Shown one piece after another: positions 13,424 through 20,394 of a stretch of 20,394 nucleotides of DNA; the stretch's first letter is position 1; the number at the start of each line of letters is the position of its first letter. Below the pieces are notes generated by a model. The model saw only the letters and a program-made list of their open reading frames with translations. It did no database searches and had not been told where the DNA came from. Made by a program: the position numbers and the translations under genes. The DNA is from an uncultured Clostridium sp. (GTDB lineage: Bacteria > Bacillota_A > Clostridia > TANB77 > CAG-508): positions 1 through 20,394 of the forward strand of contig CANCZH010000030.1 in assembly GCA_947382445.1 (NCBI GenBank), given 5' to 3'.

Positions 13424-14146
13424 TTAATAATAAATTTTAAGTTGATGTCTAAATAAGTTGTTATTAACAGAAGTATTAAGCAAAATATTATCATAATGTT
13501 TTAAAATTTTTTTAACTTTCCACAAACCAATACCACTATTTTTAGGCTTAGTAGAAAAATCCTTATCAAAAATTCTAGAAGTATCAATAGTAGTATCTTG
13601 ACAAGAATTTTCAACAACAATAGAAGCAAAATTATTATTAATGTCCTTAGTAAGAACAATATTAATAAACTTTTGAGAAGCCTTAGAGGCAGCTTCAATA
13701 CTATTATCTAAAAAGATACCAAGAACACGAGTAAACTCATAAATATCCATATTCAAAGTAGTTAAATCCAATAAAACATCAATATTAAATTCAATGTTCA
13801 AATCCTTAGCTTTATAATATTTTTCAGTAATAAGGGAAAGAACAGGAGGACTATTAAGTACATCTTTACTTAAAGCTGAACACTTTTGCAATTCAGAACA
13901 TTCTTTAAAAATGCTAGAATAATATGTTTTCAATCCCTCCAAATCATCAGTATATAAATACCCACCAATAGATTGCATTATATTAGAAAAATCATGTTTA
14001 AATTCACGTATAGAATCGTAAGAATGAGAAAGTGAATCATAAGATTTTCTTTCAGAATCAATTACATATTCAGCTTTTAATAAAGCAAAATTTTTAAAAC
14101 CTAATATAATCAATAAAAATATGTTTATTAAAATAAGAATAATCAA
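13424..14146 (-). CDS. AgrC-type sensor histidine kinase with almost no sensor domain
   Basis: GHKL-family kinase of the quorum-sensing AgrC class. The part after one N-terminal membrane helix (IILILINIFLLIILG) has the H-box EFKHDFSNIMQSIGGYL with the phospho-acceptor His about residue 51, the N-box VLGIFLDNSIEAASKA and the G-box STKPKNSGIGLWKVKKIL. AgrC proteins normally carry six or seven helices ahead of the H-box; here there is one, so extracellular peptide sensing is unlikely. The start is probably TTG at 14146 (240 residues), eight bases after GGAGG; an in-frame GTG at 14161 lies ahead of that site. No LytTR regulator or peptide gene is adjacent. It could be a soluble-signal kinase or the remnant of a larger locus. 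Confidence 0.85.
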   Translation of the reverse strand: MIILILINIFLLIILGFKNFALLKAEYVIDSERKSYDSLSHSYDSIREFKHDFSNIMQSIGGYLYTDDLEGLKTYYSSIFKECSELQKCSALSKDVLNSPPVLSLITEKYYKAKDLNIEFNIDVLLDLTTLNMDIYEFTRVLGIFLDNSIEAASKASQKFINIVLTKDINNNFASIVVENSCQDTTIDTSRIFDKDFSTKPKNSGIGLWKVKKILKHYDNILLNTSVNNNLFRHQLKIYY

Positions 14147-14187
14147 AATAAAAACCTCCACCCATTATTAATGTTAACATGATATTT

Positions 14188-14216
14188 AATATAAATTAAT
14201 TAAAGTGCGAAGTCAA
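14188..14216 (-). promoter_or_regulatory. Promoter of the AgrC-like kinase
   Basis: TTGACT (14216-14211), 17 bases, TATATT (14193-14188) on the minus strand, about 40 bases ahead of the start codon. Confidence 0.78.
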
Positions 14217-14307
14217 GGGAATTTTGCAAGAAAATGTAAATTTTTTCGGAAATGAATAAAAATTCCAAATAAAGCATAAATATTATAAATAAAATATGGA
14301 GGTGAAA

Positions 14308-14703
14308 ATGAAAAATAAAATAATATTTACAGCAATAGTAATTTTTACAGTATTAGCATACTGTATATCAGGAGCATCACAAGTAAAGGCAAATGACATA
14401 AATAAAAAGATAGGTTGGGGAATTAAAAGAAACGATAATCATGAACAACCAGATTTAGGGAAGGAAAACCAGGAATTAATTAATAAATATAATGGCATAG
14501 CAATGGGAAATAAAAATGATAAATGCATATACTTAACATTTGACTTAGGTTTTGAAGCAGGATATACAGAAAAAATATTAGATGTATTAAAAGAAAATGA
14601 TGTAAAAGCATGTTTCTTCATAACAGCACATTACATAAATACAGCATCAGATTTAGTAAAAAGAATGATTGAAGAAGGTCATGATGTAGGTAATCATTTT
14701 TAA
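14308..14703 (+). pseudogene. Truncated PdaA-type polysaccharide deacetylase
   Basis: The 131 residues match the N-terminal half of PdaA, the spore-cortex peptidoglycan deacetylase that prepares muramic delta-lactam. A signal peptide is present (KNKIIFTAIVIFTVLAYCISG, split near ASQVKA), then GWGIKRND and the NodB-domain opening IYLTFDLGFEAGYTEKIL with the catalytic Asp in TFD, and RMIEEGHDVGNH. The frame stops right after GNHF, where the metal-binding second His (GNHxxxH) and the rest of the roughly 260-residue protein should follow. A few codons in another frame after the stop (from 14703: NDKDDLKSN) could be remnants. AGGAGGTG (GGAGGTGAAA) sets the start at 14308. It cannot be catalytic as it stands. 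Confidence 0.82.
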
Positions 14704-14767
14704 ATGATAAGGATGACCTAAAAAGTAACTAGTGAAAATTATATAATAACCAATTTATAATATAGAG

Positions 14768-14800
14768 ATGAATTGCAAAAAACAATTCATTTATTTTTTT
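14768..14800 (+). terminator. Intrinsic terminator after the pdaA remnant
   Basis: ATGAATTG (14768-14775), seven-base loop, CAATTCAT (14783-14790), then TTATTTTTTT. The stem is AT-rich, but the T-tract is long. Confidence 0.65.
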
Positions 14801-14892
14801 ACTAAAATAAATTATTAGCTATAAAATTTTTAGAGAAAATAATGTATAAAATAGACATAAAATGAATGTCAAATAGTAAGATATTTTAGAAA

Positions 14893-14921
14893 TTGACTAT
14901 AAAATTTAATAATGTTATAAT
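14893..14921 (+). promoter_or_regulatory. Strong sigma-A-type promoter of the HD-GYP-like gene
   Basis: TTGACT (14893-14898), 17 bases, consensus TATAAT (14916-14921), leader about 25 bases with TTAGGAGTGAG before the ATG. Confidence 0.85.
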
Positions 14922-14953
14922 TATAATAAATTATTTAGTTAGGAGTGAGTTAA

Positions 14954-16162
14954 ATGAAAATTGATATTGATGATTTAAAAGTTGGAACTATACTTGAAAA
15001 AAACATTGAAAGGCAAGATGGAACCCTTATATTAAATAAAGGAACGTTACTAACACAAGGAATTATAGAACGTTTAAAAAAAATGAATGGCATTAGATGT
15101 TCAGAAAGTGAATTATTAGAAATTGAAGAAGTAGATGAAACAGTAGAATTAGAATTAAGAGATGATACAGAAAATGCTTTAAAAGAATTTTTAGATAATC
15201 CAAGTGTTTCTAATATGGAAAAAATAGAAGAAAATACTAAAAAAATAGTTGAGGCAATTGAGAACAGTGAAGATCCTCAATATGATTTAGAAATGTATTT
15301 ACAAAAAGTAAATGATATATCTTGTCATTCTGTTAGAGTTGCATGTTTTTCGATTTTATTGGCAAAAATGTATAATGATAGTTTAAAAATTATAGGTGGA
15401 AACCGATTAATAGATTTAAATGATATTGCACTTGCTGCTGTTTTACAAGATATTGGAAAAATATATAAAGAAGATAATGAAAAACTTGAAAGACTTGAAA
15501 AAGTACCAAATATAGATGTAATAGAAAAAATTTGTCCTGGAATAAAAGATTTACCACTTGATAAATATGATGAAAATTATTCTAGTGTATATTCATATTG
15601 TGTGGTAGGAGGTATGGAAAATGTTAATAGTGCAACAAAACTAATGCTATTATTTTCAGGGGAACCAGAGAATGGAGATGGTTGTTTAAAAGTTCCAACT
15701 CAAGTTACTAAAAAAAGAAATGATTTTATATATGGAGCAAAAATTATACGTGTATGCAATGTATATGATAATGCAATGCAACAAGCGATTAACAATAATA
15801 ATTCTTTAGAGGAAGTAGTATCAGAGCTTGGATATGATGCAAGAAATGGTATTATTAATGACGAAATACAAAATTTATTAATTAATAAAGTAAAACTATA
15901 TCCTGTAAAAACTAGAGTCAGATTATCTAATGGAGAGATTGCAGTTGTAAAGCAGAGTCGTGTAGGGCAACAAGATTCATATAAACCAGTTGTTTGTACA
16001 CGTCCATATCCTGGAAGAATGATAGATTTGAAAGAAACTACCAATATAACTATACAATCTATAGTTAGCAAAGAGTTATTTAAAAAATTAGTTAAACAGC
16101 AAATTGAAGATATGAAATATAGTGCTAAATCAGGTAAAAAAGCAGAAGGAATTGAAATTTAA
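14954..16162 (+). CDS. Degenerate HD-GYP-like protein, probably not a phosphodiesterase
   Basis: A 402-residue cytoplasmic protein with the HD-GYP layout: N-terminal LKVGTILEKNI and ILNKGTLLTQG (1-50), an HD helical domain from about 105, and the C-terminal strand module VKLYPVKTRVRLSNGEIAVV (313-332) that usually closes these proteins. Active HD-GYP enzymes hydrolyse c-di-GMP using His and Asp metal ligands. Here H125 (SCHSVRVA) is kept, but the HD pair reads Q165-D166 (AVLQDIGK), the HHE and GYP loop reads FSGEPENGDGCLKVP without histidines (about 234-248), and the late VxDxYDA Asp is N269 (VCNVYDN). Fold kept, metal centre lost: likely a binding or scaffold role. It has its own strong promoter and stands alone, next to mobile-element genes. 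Confidence 0.82.
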   Translation: MKIDIDDLKVGTILEKNIERQDGTLILNKGTLLTQGIIERLKKMNGIRCSESELLEIEEVDETVELELRDDTENALKEFLDNPSVSNMEKIEENTKKIVEAIENSEDPQYDLEMYLQKVNDISCHSVRVACFSILLAKMYNDSLKIIGGNRLIDLNDIALAAVLQDIGKIYKEDNEKLERLEKVPNIDVIEKICPGIKDLPLDKYDENYSSVYSYCVVGGMENVNSATKLMLLFSGEPENGDGCLKVPTQVTKKRNDFIYGAKIIRVCNVYDNAMQQAINNNNSLEEVVSELGYDARNGIINDEIQNLLINKVKLYPVKTRVRLSNGEIAVVKQSRVGQQDSYKPVVCTRPYPGRMIDLKETTNITIQSIVSKELFKKLVKQQIEDMKYSAKSGKKAEGIEI

Positions 16163-16197
16163 TATAATACTTTTAGAAAAGATTAATAAAATAAGAT

Positions 16198-16235
16198 AAC
16201 AGAGGACAAGTCTATATAAAGACTTGTCCTCTGTT
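16198..16235. repeat. Perfect 16-bp inverted repeat, possible terminator
   Basis: AACAGAGGACAAGTCT (16198-16213), six-base loop, exact complement at 16220-16235. It lies 35 bases after the HD-GYP-like gene, where a terminator is expected, but GATAAAAAAC follows on the plus strand instead of a T-tract. The minus-strand exit is T-rich. Confidence 0.7.
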
Positions 16236-16265
16236 GATAAAAAACGTTTAAACTATTTTATAATA

Positions 16266-16280
16266 TTTATTCATAAAATT
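16266..16280 (+). repeat. 15-bp direct repeat, copy 1
   Basis: TTTATTCATAAAATT, 45 bases before the first short ORF of the recombinase module; identical copy at 19029-19043, 30 bases before the second short ORF. Low-complexity, so the match is suggestive only. Confidence 0.5.
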
Positions 16281-16306
16281 GGACATTCTTAAATACCTTT
16301 TAATAT
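16279..16306 (+). promoter_or_regulatory. Probable promoter of recombinase module 1
   Basis: TTGGAC (16279-16284), 16 bases, TAATAT (16301-16306), a few bases before the AGGAGG of the short ORF at 16325. Confidence 0.45.
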
Positions 16307-16324
16307 AAAAGTTAGGAGGGAATT

Positions 16325-16450
16325 ATGGAAGAAATGAATAATGAGGAAAACAATATAAAAAAAATATATGGAAAAGAAGATTTAAAAGAAATATTAACTA
16401 ATTTATTAGAAAAAATGTTTGTTGAAAATATGAAAGATATAGAAAACTAA
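16325..16450 (+). CDS. Short ORF preceding serine recombinase, module 1
   Basis: A 41-residue acidic peptide: MEEMNNEENNIKKIYGKEDL followed by KEILTNLLEKMFVENMKDIEN. It has a strong AGGAGGGAATT before the ATG and lies 47 bases ahead of the recombinase. The motif YGx3LKxILx2LL is shared with the short ORF at 19073, which also precedes a recombinase of the same family. Conserved short ORFs are known upstream of recombinases in Clostridia-type mobile elements (TnpW-like); the resemblance here is by position and pattern. It may act as a recombinase accessory or control peptide. Confidence 0.65.
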   Translation: MEEMNNEENNIKKIYGKEDLKEILTNLLEKMFVENMKDIEN

Positions 16451-16497
16451 AAATATTAAAGACTTATTTTATTAAAATATTTATTCTAGGAGGAGAG

Positions 16498-18117
16498 ATG
16501 TTAAGAATAAGTAATTACAAAGTAGCAAAATATATGCGTTTATCACGTGATGATGGAGATGATAGAGAAAGTGAAAGTATAGAAAATCAAAGAGATATAT
16601 TAAATAACTACATAGATAAACACCAAGAATTAGAATCAGTAGAAGAATATATTGATGATGGATATACAGGAACAAACTTTAATCGTCCTGGATTTAAGCA
16701 AATGATACAAGATATAGAAAAGGGAAAAATAAATTGTATTATTACAAAAGACTTATCAAGATTTGGAAGAGATCATATAGATACAGGATACTATTTAGAA
16801 AGATATTTACCAACAAATCATATTAGATATATAGCAATAGGTGATAATGTTGATACAATAAATCCAGATGGACTTCAATTTTTGACTTTTAAATTAAGTT
16901 TTAATGACTATTATGCACAAGATATATCAAATAAAATTAAAAGTGTAAAAAATAGAAAAATAGAAAAAGGAGAATTTCAAGGAGGAATAGCACCATATGG
17001 CTATAAAAAGGACAATAATTTAAAAAATCATTTAATAATAGATGAATATGCTGCACAAATAGTTAGAGAGATATTTGATATGTATTTATATAAAGGAATG
17101 TCAACAATAAAAATCGCTCAAAATTTAAATGAAAGAAATATTGATGCACCAGCAATATATTTAAAAATGCCTGTATATATGAATAGAAAAAGTAAAAACC
17201 CAGAAGGTTATATATGGCATAGCGAACAGATTTCTTCAATATTGAAGAATGAAGTATACATAGGAAATGTAGTAGGAAGAAAATTTGAAAAAGTAAGCCA
17301 TAAAATTGAAAAAGTGAGAGCTACACATAAAAATGAATATATTATTGTAAAGAATATGCATACACTTATAATAGATAAATTAACTTGGAAAAAAACACAA
17401 AATAAAATAAATAAACATAGAAATTCATTAACCATACGTTATGAAGTACCATTAAAAGAGTTTGTATTTTGTGCAGAATGTGGAGGAAAAGCAACATATA
17501 AAGTAAGAAGAAATGAAAGAAAAGATGGTAGTGTTTGGGAACAAAGAACATTTATGTGTTCAAATAAAAATAGAAATAAAAATTGTAAGTGTAAACCAAT
17601 AACAGAAGAATTAATAGAAAATAAGATTAAAAAAGTAATTAGAGAAGAAATATCAAAAATAAATTATACAGAAAATGAAATATTAAGTATATACAAGAAA
17701 GCTGAAAAAAAAATAAAAAATAAAACTAATATATTGAAAGAAGAAGAAGAAAGTATACAAAATAAAATTAATGAAAAAGAACGAGCTATACAAGAAGTTT
17801 ACCAAGATAAAATAAACAAGATTATAACAAGAGAAGATTTTGAAATGATTTATAACAAATTAAAAAATGAAAAAAAAGAAATGGTAGCTCAAATAACAAG
17901 TATACAAAAAGAAATAATTAAATTAGAAAAAGATTATATAGAAAATATAGAAAATAAATATATAGAAATGATTAAATTAGCAAAAGATCTGCTACGAGTA
18001 AGAAATCCCAGTAAAGAATTATATTCAAAACTAATAAGAAAAATTGAATTTGATAGTAATAAAAATATTAAAATTGTACTAAGTTTTGAAAATAAAAAAT
18101 ATGAGAATGCGATATAA
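16498..18117 (+). CDS. Large serine recombinase, intact
   Basis: Site-specific recombinase of the TnpX/large serine integrase type, which cuts and rejoins DNA through a 5'-phosphoserine link. It has 539 residues. The N-terminal resolvase domain has KYMRLSRDDGDD with catalytic S16, and ITKDLSRFGRDHIDTGYYLERY. The PF07508-type recombinase domain includes GIAPYGYKKD and ILKNEVYIGNVVGRK (about 160-270). The zinc ribbon is FCAECGGKATYK with CSNK and CKCKP (about 322-365). A long charged coiled coil covers about 390-485. All parts expected for activity are present. The ATG follows AGGAGGAGAG. It is about two thirds identical by eye to the broken recombinase at 19267. No second-element gene such as a relaxase is in view. 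Confidence 0.95.
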   Translation: MLRISNYKVAKYMRLSRDDGDDRESESIENQRDILNNYIDKHQELESVEEYIDDGYTGTNFNRPGFKQMIQDIEKGKINCIITKDLSRFGRDHIDTGYYLERYLPTNHIRYIAIGDNVDTINPDGLQFLTFKLSFNDYYAQDISNKIKSVKNRKIEKGEFQGGIAPYGYKKDNNLKNHLIIDEYAAQIVREIFDMYLYKGMSTIKIAQNLNERNIDAPAIYLKMPVYMNRKSKNPEGYIWHSEQISSILKNEVYIGNVVGRKFEKVSHKIEKVRATHKNEYIIVKNMHTLIIDKLTWKKTQNKINKHRNSLTIRYEVPLKEFVFCAECGGKATYKVRRNERKDGSVWEQRTFMCSNKNRNKNCKCKPITEELIENKIKKVIREEISKINYTENEILSIYKKAEKKIKNKTNILKEEEESIQNKINEKERAIQEVYQDKINKIITREDFEMIYNKLKNEKKEMVAQITSIQKEIIKLEKDYIENIENKYIEMIKLAKDLLRVRNPSKELYSKLIRKIEFDSNKNIKIVLSFENKKYENAI

Positions 18118-18197
18118 ATTATAATAATAACAAAATAATAGGAAAAAATATGAATATCAATTAAAAGACGTTGAGGGAAGACAATGATTGATTTTAC

Positions 18198-18791
18198 AAT
18201 TCAATAGAAAAACTTAACAATTATAAAGGTTCAGAAAAAAAGAAAACTTTAATATATAATAATAAATATTTGACAAAGTTTCCAGATCCAGTTAGAGAAA
18301 AAAATAAAAATATATCCTATATTAATATGCCTTTTCAGAATATATTGGAAGTTATAGAAGACAAAATGATTCTTTAAAGGCATTTAAAGAAATGCAAGCA
18401 AAGGCACTTGAAGAAGGAATTGTTTTAGAAATAGTTTCAGGTTATCGTTCTTATGAATTGCAAAAAGATATATACTTAAAAAATGTTAAACTTTATGGTA
18501 AAGAAGCAAATACATTTTCAGCTAAACCACGGAGAATCTGAACATCAGACGGGATTAGCTTTCGATATAAATAGTACAAATGACAATTTTAAAAATACAA
18601 ATGAAGGAAAGTGGCTAAATAAAAAATGTTACGAGTATGGATTTATTATAAGATATCCACAAAATAAAGAATATATAACAGGATATATATTTGAACCATG
18701 GCATATAAGATATGTAGGTAAAAAGATAGCCTTGGAAATAAAAAAGAATGAAATGTGTTTAGAAGAATATTTAGAAACAAAAAATAATTAA
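18198..18791 (+). pseudogene. Broken VanY-type D-Ala-D-Ala carboxypeptidase
   Basis: Remnant of a peptidoglycan carboxypeptidase of the VanY (peptidase M15B) family. Three pieces in different frames join up. 18198-18335 reads NSIEKLNNYKGSEKKKTLI and on to YINMPF. 18336-18529 reads EYIGSYRRQNDSLKAFKEMQ, then VSGYRSYELQ and FSAKP. From 18531 it reads GESEHQTGLAFDI, then YEYGFIIRYP and FEPWHIRYVG, ending at 18791. The zinc ligands (H and D of SEHQTGLAFD, H of PWHIRY) are all intact. The first break fits one lost T in the run at 18332-18335; the second is an extra C at 18530. No signal peptide or good start is found upstream, so the N-terminus also seems lost. Confidence 0.8.
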
Positions 18792-18953
18792 TTTTATTTC
18801 TAAATTTAATTTAATGTTAAAAAAGATGAGAAGATAAAATTTCTAAATATTAGATACACAAATTAAGATAAATAGAATAGATAAATAAAAAAACAAAGAG
18901 ATATATGCCACAAATATTAGACAAAGAATCTAACATTTGGAGGTGTATTTTTT

Positions 18954-19016
18954 ATGAATAAATTTTTTAATTTTATCCAATTTTCATATTTTAAATTCAT
19001 TCTAATAGTAGTGTAA
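18954..19016 (+). CDS. Possible 20-residue hydrophobic peptide
   Basis: MNKFFNFIQFSYFKFILIVV, preceded by GGAGGT nine bases before the ATG and by a small TTAGA/TCTAA hairpin (18917-18933). The strong ribosome site in otherwise empty sequence is the only real support. It could be a leader peptide, a toxin-like peptide or the start of a lost gene. The rest of 18792-19072 shows nothing else I recognise. Confidence 0.3.
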   Translation: MNKFFNFIQFSYFKFILIVV

Positions 19017-19028
19017 TAACTTTAAATT

Positions 19029-19043
19029 TTTATTCATAAAATT
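19029..19043 (+). repeat. 15-bp direct repeat, copy 2
   Basis: TTTATTCATAAAATT, identical to 16266-16280, at the matching place ahead of the second recombinase module. Confidence 0.5.
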
Positions 19044-19072
19044 AAACAAAACTTATAAGGAGATAAACCATT

Positions 19073-19189
19073 ATGAAAAAAATATATATAAATATTCACA
19101 TAGAATATGGAAATGCCAATTTAAAACAAATTTTATTAGAGCTATTAAAAGAAGAATACATAAACTATATAACTATGAACGAAAAATAA
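19073..19189 (+). CDS. Short ORF preceding serine recombinase, module 2
   Basis: A 38-residue peptide: MKKIYINIHIEYGNANLKQI followed by LLELLKEEYINYITMNEK. AAGGAGATAAACCATT precedes the ATG. It shares YGx3LKxILx2LL with the short ORF at 16325 and, like it, lies just upstream of a large serine recombinase (78 bases here). Unlike the recombinase behind it, this ORF is unbroken. Confidence 0.6.
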   Translation: MKKIYINIHIEYGNANLKQILLELLKEEYINYITMNEK

Positions 19190-19266
19190 ATGCTTATTTA
19201 TGCTTACAAATTATAGAGGGTTATAATTTGATTAACGTTAAATAAGCTATTTACTCTCGAAAGGGT

Positions 19267-20394
19267 GTGATTGGAATTAACAAAGTGAATAGTTATAGAA
19301 AAATAAGAGTTGCAAAATACATACGTTTATCTCGTGAAGATGGAGATGACAGAGAAAGTGAAAGTGTAGAAAATCAAAGGGATATTATAGATAATTACAT
19401 ACTAGGAAACGAAGAATTAATTGAAGCAGGAGAATATGTTGATGATGGCTATACGGGTACGAATTTTAATAGACCTGGATTTCAAAAAATGCTAAAAGAT
19501 ATAGAAGAGAAAAAAATAGACTGTATTATAACAAAAGACCTATCAAGATTTGGAAGAGACCATATAGATACGGGTTACTACTTAGAAAGGTATTTGCCAG
19601 CAAAGGCTATTAGATACATAGCAATTCGGAGATAATGTAGATACCCTAAAAACAGATGGATTACAATTTCTAACATTTAAGTTAAGTTTTAATGACTATT
19701 ATGCACAAGATATATCAAACAAAATAAAAAGTGTAAAACAAAGAAAAATAGAAAAAGGAGAATATCAAGCAGGAATACCACCATATGGTTATAAAAAAGA
19801 TTTAGAAATAAAAAATCATTTAGTGCCTGATGAATACAGTTCTGAAATTGTAAAAGAAATATTTAATATGTATGTGAATAAAGGAATGTCAACAATAAAA
19901 ATAGCAGACGAATTAAATAAAAGAGAAATTCAACCACCAGCAGTATATTTAAAAATACCTACATATATGAAAAAACAAAGTGTAAATCCTAATGGAAAAT
20001 ATGTATGGTTAAGAGCACAAATTGGAAAAATTTTAAGAAATGAAGTTTATCTTCGGAAGTGTTGTTGGAAGAAAGTTTCAAAAAGTAAGCCATAAAATAG
20101 CAAAAGTAAGATGTACGAAAAAAGAAGAGCATATAGTTTTAGAAAATATGCATGAACCAATAATTGATATAGAAACTTGGAATAAAGCACAAGAAAAATT
20201 AAATGGGTATACAAAAGTGAGAGATAGAAAATATGACCATACGTTAAAAGGTTTAGTATATTGCATGGAATGTAGAAATAAGGCAACTTTAAGATGTAGG
20301 GAAGAAAAAAGAAAAAATGGAACTACTTGGAGAGCCACCTATTTTATTTGTTCTAAAAGAAATAATTATAGTGGATTATGTGATTGTAAGCAAA
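19267..20394 (+). pseudogene. Large serine recombinase, frameshifted and cut by window edge
   Basis: Close relative of the recombinase at 16498. The resolvase domain is complete (KYIRLSREDGDDRESES, then ITKDLSRFGRDHIDTGYY), and the catalytic Ser is kept. An extra C at 19627 breaks the frame in what would read YIAIGDNVDT. The next frame runs from 19628 through GIPPYGYKKD to NEVYL. An extra C at 20054 breaks it again, where GSVVGRKFQKVSHKI should follow. After that the frame stays open through the zinc-ribbon region (YCMECRNKATLRC, FICSKRN) to the window end. The start codon is uncertain: GTG at 19267 has AAAGGG directly before it, and a second GTG lies six codons on. Apart from the two extra bases the sequence is well kept, so the damage is recent or a sequencing fault. 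Confidence 0.88.

Noticed and set aside
11190..14146. Reading the AgrC-like kinase and the two receiver-like proteins as one two-component system
   Set aside because: Separate promoters, a gene and a repeat element lie between them, and AgrC-type kinases pair with LytTR regulators; left only as a low-weight idea.
14240..14295. Sigma-G-type promoter before pdaA (GAATA near 14255, CATAAATA near 14275)
   Set aside because: The -10 has one base too many against CATnnTA; not reported as a feature.
16266..19043. The two 15-bp copies as attL/attR or recombination sites
   Set aside because: Low-complexity AT sequence at the same position relative to each short ORF; shared ancestry of the modules explains it better.
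1..20394. CRISPR arrays, tRNA or rRNA genes, replication origin
   Set aside because: No regularly spaced repeats, no cloverleaf or TTCRANNC-type B-box context, no rRNA sequence and no DnaA-box cluster were seen on either strand.

Overview
The window is AT-rich (roughly 27-30% G+C by eye) and carries Gram-positive signals throughout: strong AGGAGG ribosome binding sites, a serine T-box, a glmS ribozyme, an AgrC-type kinase, a DUF2508 (YaaL-type) gene, a sporulation-type PdaA remnant and IspH of the MEP isoprenoid route. This fits a low-GC Bacillota member, most likely a Clostridia-type anaerobe. I cannot name a genus.

Layout. 1-1500 (minus): a serine T-box leader drives a DUF1653 gene and then serS, which runs off the left edge. 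1501-2585: yqeK (minus) and a DUF2508 gene (plus) diverge, each with its own promoter. 2627-4800 (minus): glmS with a glmS ribozyme and promoter. 4894-8417 (plus): a lone NeuB-family synthase, hpt and uvrC. 8420-11058 (plus): an unknown four-helix membrane protein; then a 35-residue membrane peptide, ispH and a class I methyltransferase, closely spaced. 11107-12422 (minus): a tandem pair of unusual receiver-like proteins, richer in G+C than their surroundings, each preceded by the same 33-bp leader. 12522-14216: an RluA-type pseudouridine synthase (plus) converging on an AgrC-like kinase (minus), with a 146-bp inverted-repeat element between them. 14308-16162 (plus): a truncated pdaA, then a degenerate HD-GYP protein with its own strong promoter.

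16200-20394 looks like mobile-element territory. There are two copies of a module made of a short ORF (shared motif YGx3LKxILx2LL) followed by a large serine recombinase. The first recombinase is intact. The second is broken by two frameshifts and runs off the right edge. A broken VanY-type carboxypeptidase lies between them. Three of the frameshifts here are an extra C directly before GGA, and every CGGA tetranucleotide between 18118 and 20394 is one of these sites.

Most of the left 11 kb is core metabolism and information processing (tRNA charging, amino-sugar synthesis, purine salvage, DNA repair, isoprenoids). The least explained parts are the twin receiver-like genes with their shared leader hairpin, the 146-bp palindromic element, the inactive-looking HD-GYP protein and the decaying recombinase region. 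I saw no CRISPR array, rRNA or tRNA.
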